This document shows, piece after piece, positions 24,545 through 30,450 of a stretch of 30,450 nucleotides of DNA (positions are counted from its first letter, which is position 1; each line of letters begins with the position of its first letter). Below the pieces are notes generated by a model. That model did not search any database. It was not told the DNA's origin and saw nothing but the letters and a program-made list of their open reading frames with translations. This DNA is from Eubacterium sp. (GTDB lineage Bacteria; Bacillota; Clostridia; Lachnospirales; Lachnospiraceae). Location: contig JAJGAH010000001.1 of the NCBI GenBank assembly GCA_020844525.1, positions 1 through 30,450 of the forward strand, in the 5' to 3' direction. The position numbers and the translations under genes were made by a program.

Positions 24545-24572
24545 AGGGCGCCGGCTTCTGACCCGACGCCCT
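24545..24572 (-). terminator. Partial terminator (attenuator) between binding-protein and ATPase genes
   Basis: On the minus strand AGGGCGTCGG pairs with CCGGCGCCCT (one G-U pair) around an 8-nt loop, followed by CTCTGTTCTAATTT, a weak T-rich tail. Such a leaky stop after the binding-protein gene is common in ABC operons and gives more binding protein than ATPase. Confidence 0.6.
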
Positions 24573-24624
24573 ACCCCTAAAGATCACCGTATTTTATTTT
24601 GATTTTGTTCGTGATCTCACTCTT

Positions 24625-25878
24625 TCAGTGAATCAGCTTTTTCGGCATCCAGCTTGCCTCAGACAGATAATCCAGATTACCGTATGTCTCTCCGGCAATA
24701 TCGCCAAGATTCTCAACTGTAGAATCAGATTTAAGGTTCTTAGCCAGAATTGCTGTTCCTGGAACTTCTACAACATCGACGCCCTTTTTGCCGGTAGCCG
24801 GATCGTAGATATCCTCATAGTCATCTGCCATCTCAAGGAACAGGATTCTCATAGCGATCTCTCCATTCAGCGTCCAGTCTGTTGTTCCGGCTGCAGTCCA
24901 GATGTCCGGACGAGTCTGCATATTGGTAACATCAACATTATCAATATCAACAGAAGCCATCGGAAGTGCATCACCATTATTCCCATTGAAGTTATCATTT
25001 TCAAGAATTGCGTTATAAACGCCCTGTCCATAAAGATCATAGAAGGAAATGATTCCATCTACATCATCACGATTGACTGTCTGCAGATATGCTGCGGTCA
25101 CGGTATTTGCAGAATCTACGGAATCCTCCAGCGGCTGGACTTCGCCAACGGTCTTGATCTTTCCTGCCTTTTCATACTCTTCCCAGCCTACCTCACGACG
25201 ATCAAACGGACTGTTATAATTCGGGCCTCTCCAAACCTTAATCAGACGAACAGGTCCGTCTTCTCCTCTGGCTTTCTTATCTGCGATCATCTGATCAAGA
25301 AGTACTGTAACAAGGGATTTGTCCAGCTGGAACATCTGGGTAACTCCATTGATCTTCTGATACTCACCGTCCGTATAGAACTGCGTATCAAAGGTAACGA
25401 TCTTCATATCCGGGTAGGAGTCGTGGATTTCCTTCAGGAATACATAGGAGCCATCCTGATTGCCATGGCTGACAACCAGTCCGTCATAGCCTGCCTCAGC
25501 ACAGGTTCGAATCGTATCCTGCCACTTATTGAAATCTCCATCACAGAAGAAGAAATCAAAGCTTACACCCATTGCCTTGCATAGGTTCGCACAGGAATCC
25601 TTCCACATCTGGAAAATCGTAGCAGATGGAAGAAGCATGATGTACGCGACCTTTTTCCCAGCTACAGGGTTATCAGTAGAAGCTGTTGTCGTCTTCGATG
25701 TTGCCGTCACTTCTTCTGATGTTCCGGCGCTTTTCTCTACAGCAGAGGAAGTTGTCGCCGAAGATCCATTCGACGCAGATGAAGCACTTCCGGATGCGCT
25801 TCCGCATGCTGCAAGTCCCGTCACCATTGCCACTGTCAGAACTGTGGCCACTACTTTTTTCAGGTTTTTAAATTTCAT
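24625..25878 (-). CDS. Sugar ABC transporter substrate-binding lipoprotein
   Basis: First gene of the operon; captures the sugar outside the membrane. The N-terminus has positive residues, a hydrophobic core and the lipobox LAAC with Cys25, then a Ser/Thr-rich linker to about residue 70. The remainder is a periplasmic-binding-protein type 1 fold (Periplas_BP_4), with CDGDFNKWQDTIRTCAEAGYDGLVVS as a characteristic strand-helix unit. At 417 residues it is longer than RbsB (about 300) and may belong to a separate subgroup. AAAGGAGGG precedes the ATG closely, a strong site. Its promoter lies about 215 bp upstream. The ligand is inferred from the operon, not from binding-site residues. Confidence 0.92.
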   Translation of the reverse strand: MKFKNLKKVVATVLTVAMVTGLAACGSASGSASSASNGSSATTSSAVEKSAGTSEEVTATSKTTTASTDNPVAGKKVAYIMLLPSATIFQMWKDSCANLCKAMGVSFDFFFCDGDFNKWQDTIRTCAEAGYDGLVVSHGNQDGSYVFLKEIHDSYPDMKIVTFDTQFYTDGEYQKINGVTQMFQLDKSLVTVLLDQMIADKKARGEDGPVRLIKVWRGPNYNSPFDRREVGWEEYEKAGKIKTVGEVQPLEDSVDSANTVTAAYLQTVNRDDVDGIISFYDLYGQGVYNAILENDNFNGNNGDALPMASVDIDNVDVTNMQTRPDIWTAAGTTDWTLNGEIAMRILFLEMADDYEDIYDPATGKKGVDVVEVPGTAILAKNLKSDSTVENLGDIAGETYGNLDYLSEASWMPKKLIH

Positions 25879-26087
25879 ACTTTCCCTCCTTTATTAAATT
25901 ACGCGAACAGAATATACTTTCTTCTATCCAGTACAAAAAGCTGTAACCGGTGATCTTACTGCTCCATCAATATGAACGTTTTTGATATATATTGTTGTTA
26001 TCGATCATAATTGTTTGTTATTGATGTGATTCGCTTCTGTTTTGTACTGATTTTCGAAGATTTTCGTCAACTTTCTGTTCTTTTTAT
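25879..26087 (-). other. Structured leader of the sugar operon
   Basis: The predicted 209-nt leader can fold into nested stems. An outer stem joins 26040-26049 to 25929-25938 (CAGTACAAAA with TTTTGTACTG, 10 bp perfect). Inside it, 26019-26026 pairs with 25965-25972 (CATCAATA with TATTGATG, 8 bp perfect). Two near-identical 11-mers, TTGTTATCGAT (25995-26005) and TTGTTATTGAT (26015-26025), lie 20 bp apart. GATTTTCG is repeated at 10-bp spacing (26049-26066). I see no known riboswitch core and no T-run terminator. The repeats may instead be DNA operators for the DeoR-type protein. Confidence 0.4.
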
Positions 26088-26093
26088 GCCACA

Positions 26094-26122
26094 ATAATAA
26101 CCATGTATGTGGAATATGTCAA
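26094..26122 (-). promoter_or_regulatory. Sigma-A promoter of the ten-gene sugar operon
   Basis: On the minus strand TTGACA (26122-26117), a 17-bp spacer and TATTAT (26099-26094) form a near-consensus promoter. The predicted start is near 26087. It is the best promoter match I found in the window. Confidence 0.8.
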
Positions 26123-26204
26123 TATTTGATGTGTAAAAAGTATTTTTTTGTTTATTTTAGCTCTAATTTCGAGTGTGAATTTGTTTATTTTTTAATGTAA
26201 ATGT

Positions 26205-26227
26205 TGTTATTTTGCACTATAATAACA
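26205..26227. promoter_or_regulatory. TGTTATT palindrome, likely DeoR-type operator
   Basis: TGTTATT (26205-26211) and AATAACA (26221-26227) are perfect 7-bp arms with a 9-bp spacer. It lies between the sugar-operon promoter and the divergent DeoR-family gene. TGTTA-type half sites are known for DeoR-family operators, and similar TTGTTAT copies lie in the leader at 25995 and 26015. Confidence 0.5.
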
Positions 26228-26285
26228 TTTATGTTCATTTTTCTTGAAAGATGGAACTTTTTGTGCTAAACTTGCTTCTATAGAG

Positions 26286-26385
26286 CATCCAAGGTGTGAC
26301 ATCTGGGCTGTGCCATATGAGATATAACATCTGCCCTATGACATTTGAGGCATCACGCTGGGGGATATGGCATCCAGGAGAAGAT
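26286..26385. repeat. Degenerate 14-bp tandem array upstream of the DeoR-family gene
   Basis: About seven units start at 26286, 26300, 26314, 26328, 26342, 26356 and 26371. The first five steps are exactly 14 bp, the last is 15. Examples are CATCTGGGCTGTGC, CATCTGCCCTATGA and CATCCAGGAGAAGA; the sixth unit has lost its CAT. The array lies 80-180 bp before the DeoR start codon, in an otherwise A+T-rich stretch. Confidence 0.55.
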
Positions 26386-26467
26386 CAGAAATGCTTGAAA
26401 TGCATATAGAGAATAAATCTGCAATAAGAGAATATAAGATTTCCAGAATATCCGGAAGGAAGAAAAT

Positions 26468-27235
26468 ATGCTAAAAAAGGCATTACGCATTCAGGCAATC
26501 GCACAGGAAATATCTCAAAATCCCACTTATACTGTGCGCAATCTAGCAAAAAAATATCAGGTTTCTGAAATGACTGTCCGAAGAGATATTCAGTATATCG
26601 AAGAAAATATGCTGACAAATTCTGCAACAAAACCAGTGACGATTGTCTCTGCTGAAATGCCTGATTTAAGCGGTAATTCGTCCCTGAATTATGAATTTAC
26701 AACAGCCATGGAAGCCCACAATGAGAACAAGCGCCGAATCGGAGCTTATGCGGCCAAGATGGTGCAGCCTAATGATGTCATTATTCTTGACACCGGGACC
26801 ACTGTCAATTTCATGGTAGAATCTCTGCCTTTTGATATGCCGCTTACGATCATATGCTACAACTACAACGTTCTGCAAAAGCTCTATGATCGGCCAAATA
26901 TACATTTAATTGTGGCAGGCGGATATTTTCATCGTTCGTCCCTGTCATTTGAGTCAACCGAAAACATTGAACTGCTTCAAAGATTGCGAGCATCCAAAAT
27001 CTTTATCTCCCCATCCGGAGTAGACCGGATGGGGCTAACCTGCTCCAACCAATATGAAGTAACCACAAAATCAACTGCTCTGCATTCTTCAAAAACGAAA
27101 ATTCTGTTATCTGATTCCTCAAAATTTGGAATCATGCGTTCCAGTCTGTTTGCGCCGCTGGAAGAAATGGATGTTATCATCAGTGATCATGATCTTTCTG
27201 CAGAATGGCAGCAATATCTTCAGAAAAAAACATAG
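26468..27235 (+). CDS. DeoR-family transcriptional regulator
   Basis: A 255-residue sugar-phosphate-responsive repressor. The N-terminal HTH is at about 20-45 (VRNLAKKYQVSEMTVRRDI), and the C-terminal effector domain has DTGTT (108-112) and SDSSKFG (215-221), which in DeoR-family proteins bind the phosphorylated sugar. AAGGAAG precedes the ATG by five bases. It is transcribed away from the sugar operon across a shared region with TGTTAT repeats, so it most likely represses that operon and is released by a sugar phosphate made by one of the operon kinases. Lower GC than its neighbours is noticeable. A terminator at 27272-27300 follows. Confidence 0.9.
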   Translation: MLKKALRIQAIAQEISQNPTYTVRNLAKKYQVSEMTVRRDIQYIEENMLTNSATKPVTIVSAEMPDLSGNSSLNYEFTTAMEAHNENKRRIGAYAAKMVQPNDVIILDTGTTVNFMVESLPFDMPLTIICYNYNVLQKLYDRPNIHLIVAGGYFHRSSLSFESTENIELLQRLRASKIFISPSGVDRMGLTCSNQYEVTTKSTALHSSKTKILLSDSSKFGIMRSSLFAPLEEMDVIISDHDLSAEWQQYLQKKT

Positions 27236-27271
27236 AACTTCATCTTGTATAATGGGTGAGCAGAAGCAAAA

Positions 27272-27300
27272 TATCCCGGGACAGTACCTGTCCCGGGATA
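27272..27300. terminator. Bidirectional terminator between DeoR-family and aminotransferase genes
   Basis: TATCCCGGGACAG (27272-27284) and CTGTCCCGGGATA (27288-27300) form a perfect 13-bp stem with a 3-nt loop. AAAACTTTT follows on the plus side and ATATTTTGC on the minus side, so it can end both convergent transcripts. Confidence 0.85.
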
Positions 27301-27355
27301 AAAACTTTTAGAGCTTTAAAGAAAGCTTATTGGGTTATAAAAAACCTGAGAGTCC

Positions 27356-28726
27356 TTACAGTCCCATCGCCAGTGCTTCCTTGATGGACTCCTCGAAGAT
27401 CTCAAGTCCTTTCTCTGTCTGCTCATCGGTCATGACAAGCGGTGCCAGGAAACGGATAACGTTGCTGTCTGTTCCTGCGTTCTCGATCAGCAGGCCCTTC
27501 TGCAGTGCGCACTGAATCAGATTTGCAGTGAACTTTGTCGCCGGCTCCTTGGTCTCCCGATCTCTTACGAACTCAATACCGATCATTGCGCCCAGTCCAC
27601 GGACATCTCCGATGACAGGATACTTTTTCTGCAGTTCTTTGTATCTTCCCATGACCATCTCTCCGATGTGTCTTGCCTTTGCCGGGAAGTCATCTCTCAG
27701 ATAAATCTCCATAACCTTATTGGCAGCTGCTACGGAAACAGGGTTTCCACAATAGGTACCACCGATTGTTCCTGCCGGGACAGAATCCATGATCTCGGCT
27801 CTTGCTGTAATGGCGCTCAGCGGCATACCTGCTGCAATGGACTTGGCAGTTGTTACGATATCCGGTGCGGCACCAGCTTCTGCCCAGTACTCAGATGCAA
27901 AATATTTACCGGTACGGCAGTTTCCGCACTGTACCTCATCTGCAATCAGGAGAATGCCGTTGTCATCGCAGATCTTACGTACTGCCTTTACCCATTCAAT
28001 CGGTGCCGGAATGAATCCGCCCTCGCCCTGCAGAGGTTCAACGATCATGCAGGCAACTTCCTTTGCCGGAATGCCTTCATCGAATACCTTGTTCAGTCCA
28101 TCCAGATAGTACTGAATAGCTTCCTCTTCACTGTATCCCTTCGGTGCACGATAGAGATACGGATACGGTGCACGATAAATCTCAGCCGGGAAAGGTCCCA
28201 TGCCCTGTGCAAAAGCTTTCTTGGCTGTCAGTGCCATGGTCAGGTTGGTACGGCCATGGAAAGCGCCGGTAAAGCAGATCACACCGCCACGATGTGTATA
28301 AGACTTTGCAACCTTGATGGCATTTTCATCGCACTCTGCACCGGAGTTTGCGAAGTAGGTCTTCTTCACATCACCACGGCAGGGAATCAGCTTGTTCAGT
28401 CCCTCTGCCAGCTTTACATATCCTTCATGGCAGATGACATTGAAAATGGTGTGGAAATATTTCTCGGACTGTGCTTTTACAGCCTCAATAACCTCCGGAT
28501 TTGAATATCCGATATTCAGGACACCTACGCCGCCAATCCAGTCGAGGAACTCATTTCTATCGACATCCTTAACCATTGCGCCCGCGCCCCTGTCAATGAC
28601 AACCGGATAGGTATATCCGCAGAGTGCTTTTGGAAGAGCTGCGTCTCTTCTGTCCAGAACCGCCTTCGCCTTTGGTCCCGGAACCTTTCCTGTAACAATC
28701 TTTGGTAAGTCTTCTGCTAATGCCAT
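27356..28726 (-). CDS. gabT: Class III aminotransferase (4-aminobutyrate aminotransferase-like)
   Basis: A PLP enzyme moving an omega-amino group to a 2-oxo acid, most like GABA aminotransferase. K295 in TTAKSIAAGMPLSA binds PLP, ADEVQ (262-266) supplies the Asp, and NSGAE (127-131) and GAFHGRT (154-160) are family signatures. After DEVQ this protein reads CGNCRTGKYFA where most members read SGFGRTGKMFA, giving two extra cysteines. AGGAGG lies eight bases before ATG 28726; an upstream frame extension is unlike the family. Length 456 is normal. It appears monocistronic, between terminators. Other omega-amine substrates (ornithine, beta-alanine, putrescine-derived) are possible. Confidence 0.88.
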   Translation of the reverse strand: MALAEDLPKIVTGKVPGPKAKAVLDRRDAALPKALCGYTYPVVIDRGAGAMVKDVDRNEFLDWIGGVGVLNIGYSNPEVIEAVKAQSEKYFHTIFNVICHEGYVKLAEGLNKLIPCRGDVKKTYFANSGAECDENAIKVAKSYTHRGGVICFTGAFHGRTNLTMALTAKKAFAQGMGPFPAEIYRAPYPYLYRAPKGYSEEEAIQYYLDGLNKVFDEGIPAKEVACMIVEPLQGEGGFIPAPIEWVKAVRKICDDNGILLIADEVQCGNCRTGKYFASEYWAEAGAAPDIVTTAKSIAAGMPLSAITARAEIMDSVPAGTIGGTYCGNPVSVAAANKVMEIYLRDDFPAKARHIGEMVMGRYKELQKKYPVIGDVRGLGAMIGIEFVRDRETKEPATKFTANLIQCALQKGLLIENAGTDSNVIRFLAPLVMTDEQTEKGLEIFEESIKEALAMGL

Positions 28727-28802
28727 CGTTTTTTCCTCCTGTACAAAAACATGCAGCCTTGCTCTTGCAAATGAGTATGGCCCTGCGCCTTTTTCAGACA
28801 AA

Positions 28803-28846
28803 AAAGGCATCCTGTATATGGTTTATTCCACATACAAGACGCCTTT
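28803..28846 (-). terminator. Terminator downstream of the Hpt gene
   Basis: On the minus strand AAAGGC pairs with GCCTTT, and the inner 13 bp also pair with three G-U pairs, giving a stem of about 19 bp with loop AATAAA, followed by TTTTTTGTCTG. It probably ends the kinase-Hpt transcript before the aminotransferase gene. Confidence 0.75.
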
Positions 28847-28960
28847 GTCTTCTTATTACGCAGTGAATTTTTTTATTCGATTAGTACAATAGCACGTAGT
28901 CTGCCGGACTGCAATAATCTTTTATAAGTATCCCGCAGATCAGACAGACCCATTTCCGTA

Positions 28961-29455
28961 TTATTTCCCACCGGAAACTGATACATCAGCGACGAGCACG
29001 CGAAGCGAATCTCTTTCCCTGCGGAACCGGTCCAGATGTGCGTCGGAAACCACCGTCTCCATCCGTTTTCTACCATCCGGATTCTCATCACTCAGGCTAT
29101 TCTCCTGATCGTCCCGGTTATCTTTTTGATCCTCCAGAGTATTCCGCTGCCGCAATTCTGCTTCTTTCGGCATCTTCGGAACTGCATATTTCCTCAAATC
29201 CTCCGTCAGGTCGCTGACGGCAAGGTAAAGGGGCGTCAGGCTGAGATTGGCAGACGCACCCTTGAGGCTGTGCGCCAGTCGGAAGGCTTCTGTCCACGAT
29301 CCTTCATTCAGGGCCTTCTCAAGCTGCGCAAACTCAGCAAAAGAAGCAAAGCGCACCACAAGTGAATGGTAAAACGATACGTCATCCATCACCCGATGGA
29401 TCCCGCTGTCTGTATCCGCTCCCCAGCTCTTCAGTTCTTCAATCAATTTGTCCAT
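28961..29455 (-). CDS. Histidine phosphotransfer (Hpt) protein
   Basis: A 164-residue phosphorelay protein. The Hpt domain covers about residues 1-95, with the phospho-accepting H62 in AFRLAHSLKGASANL. The C-terminal 70 residues are strongly charged (many Asp, Glu, Arg, Gln) and look disordered. ATG 29455 after ACGGA gives the usual Hpt beginning; a GTG at 29497 would add 14 residues and has a poor site. It lies 166 bp after the hybrid kinase gene on the same strand and most likely receives phosphate from that receiver domain. A second open frame of 72 codons (28873-29091) overlaps its end and is not recognised as coding. Confidence 0.82.
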   Translation of the reverse strand: MDKLIEELKSWGADTDSGIHRVMDDVSFYHSLVVRFASFAEFAQLEKALNEGSWTEAFRLAHSLKGASANLSLTPLYLAVSDLTEDLRKYAVPKMPKEAELRQRNTLEDQKDNRDDQENSLSDENPDGRKRMETVVSDAHLDRFRRERDSLRVLVADVSVSGGK

Positions 29456-29548
29456 CTTTTTTCCGTCAACTGTCCTTCCCATGCTGCCAATACTCACACG
29501 GATCTACTGCGAAACCTAAGTCTCCATTATTCTTTCAGATTACAGTTA

Positions 29549-29600
29549 ACTCCACCGATACTCTAACAGCTTACAACTGAACCCACTCCAGCGATACTCT
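29549..29600. repeat. Direct repeat between kinase and Hpt genes
   Basis: ACTCCACCGATACTCT (29549-29564) and ACTCCAGCGATACTCT (29585-29600) differ at one base and are 36 bp apart, within the 124-166-bp gap. Function unknown; possibly a recent small duplication. Confidence 0.45.
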
Positions 29601-29621
29601 TTTTAGATATACAGCCAAGCG

Positions 29622-30450
29622 TTAATCCTGCTTCTTGCGGTTCATGACATCAGACATGACCATTAGCAGCCGCTCTGCTTCCACGGGTTTGACCAGATGC
29701 GCGTCCATGCCAGCATTAAAGCTCTCTTCAAAATTTTCACGGAACGCATTCGCAGTCATAGCGACAATCGGTACCCTTGACGCACCAGGAATATCCCGCA
29801 TGGTACGGATTTTTCTCGCAGCCTCCAGGCCATCCATCACCGGCATCAGAATATCCATCAGAATCAGATCAAACTGTCCGTTTTCCCGGCGGAATATGTC
29901 AACCGCTTCCTGCCCGTTCGTCGCACTGACGACATTCATATTCTTGCTGTACAAAATCTTCCGGATGATTTCAAGATTGATTTCATTGTCGTCTGCCACA
30001 AGGACACGCTTGCCGGAAAAATCCGTATCTTCATTTGTCGTGCGAGCTTCTCCCGCAGGCCTCTCCGCCAGTGGCACCGTCAGCGTAACTGAGATTCTCG
30101 TGCCGCGAGAGGCGTCTGACTCCGCAGTGAGTGTATCTGACCCCATTGCACGCACATAGCTTTTCAGAATGATCAGGTCCATATCCAGAGAGCCGATATG
30201 AGAGTCTATCTTCTTCCGCAGATAATCATAGGGCTGGAAGAGCAGCTTCAGTCTCTCCTGATCTATGACAATCCCTCTGTCCCTTACAGAAAATTCCAGC
30301 GTGACCATGTCACGCGTCTGGAAAAGCTCCCTGACCTCAAGATCGATGCGGCCTCCCTGCACCGTATAATTGATCGCGCTCTGAAGCAGCTTGATCTGTA
30401 TCTGCTGCAGGCAGTGGTGATCTGCCATAATGGTCAGATTCTCCACATTT
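29622..30450 (-). CDS. Hybrid sensor histidine kinase, C-terminal fragment (window edge)
   Basis: Only the last 276 codons or so are inside the window; the N-terminal sensor and dimerisation parts lie beyond 30450. Residues 1 to about 128 of the visible part match the HATPase_c fold, but the ATP-binding boxes are eroded. The N-box reads KLLQSAINYT instead of NLLSNAxKYT. The G1 box is DRGIV rather than DxGxG. The G2 box is GSLDMD rather than GTGLGL. A receiver domain (about 146-268) is intact: DD at 152-153, phospho-acceptor D198 in LILMDILMPVMDG, T231 and K253. It is followed by the Hpt gene, so the two should form a phosphorelay. The kinase itself may be inactive or use ATP poorly. Confidence 0.85.
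   Translation of the reverse strand, partial: NVENLTIMADHHCLQQIQIKLLQSAINYTVQGGRIDLEVRELFQTRDMVTLEFSVRDRGIVIDQERLKLLFQPYDYLRKKIDSHIGSLDMDLIILKSYVRAMGSDTLTAESDASRGTRISVTLTVPLAERPAGEARTTNEDTDFSGKRVLVADDNEINLEIIRKILYSKNMNVVSATNGQEAVDIFRRENGQFDLILMDILMPVMDGLEAARKIRTMRDIPGASRVPIVAMTANAFRENFEESFNAGMDAHLVKPVEAERLLMVMSDVMNRKKQD

Noticed and set aside
25971..25990. Catabolite-repression (cre) site near ATGAACGTTTTTGAT
   Set aside because: It misses several conserved cre positions, including the symmetric second half.
25879..26087. SAM (S-box) riboswitch in the sugar-operon leader
   Set aside because: The conserved S-box core and an intrinsic terminator could not be found; only unrelated long-range stems are present.
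28873..29091. Separate 72-codon gene overlapping the Hpt gene end
   Set aside because: No ribosome binding site or recognisable family; it overlaps the Hpt C-terminus in another frame. A frameshifted Hpt tail cannot be fully excluded.

Overview
The window looks like chromosome from an anaerobic Firmicute of the Clostridia, most likely Lachnospiraceae-like. This is inferred from strong AGGAGG-type ribosome binding sites, moderate GC, a lipoprotein-type sugar-binding protein, and a Gld-like ABC/DUF4340 cluster of the kind common in Clostridia. It holds 25 protein genes. No rRNA, tRNA, CRISPR array, intact transposase or phage gene was found.

Layout. (1) 214-4111, minus: a three-gene set, VWA-domain protein, MoxR AAA ATPase and a small ankyrin-like protein. 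Two REP-like sequences lie inside it. (2) 4195-5232, minus: DAHP synthase, the entry to aromatic amino acid synthesis. (3) 5257-5799: a gene-free stretch with a 159-bp imperfect inverted repeat and paired 18-bp repeats that look like MocR operators. (4) 5800-8432, plus: a MocR-type regulator lacking its C-terminal subdomain, then an NSS sodium symporter. (5) 8449-8674: a degenerate array of about ten 22-24-bp units, then a terminator and a convergent bicupin gene. (6) 9948-15333, plus: ABC ATPase, ABC permease fused to a GldG-like domain, short DUF4340 protein and a membrane PDZ protein that looks like HtrA without its protease. Both promoters of this block carry TTCACA/TTCACG hexamers at exact 11-bp spacing, which suggests one OmpR-type response regulator.

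(7) 15519-25878, minus: the most interesting region, a ten-gene operon. It runs sugar-binding lipoprotein, double ABC ATPase, permease, MtnK-type kinase, MtnA-type isomerase, class II aldolase, FucU/RbsD-type mutarotase, DhaK, DhaL and a PfkB kinase. MtnK-MtnA-aldolase is the known core of the DHAP shunt for 5-methylthioribose or 5-deoxyribose. Here it is joined to a dedicated importer, a mutarotase and two further kinase systems, a combination I do not recognise as described. A near-consensus promoter (TTGACA-17-TATTAT) drives it through a leader of about 209 nt with nested long-range stems. A divergent DeoR-family gene (26468-27235) is the likely repressor, and TGTTAT-type repeats lie around the promoter.

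(8) 27356-30450, minus: a class III (GABA-type) aminotransferase, then an Hpt protein and the C-terminal end of a hybrid sensor kinase that runs off the window. The visible kinase ATP-binding region has lost most of its glycine-box residues, while its receiver domain is intact.

Starts were chosen from ribosome binding sites where these were clear. Family assignments come from reading motifs in the translations; no database search was possible.
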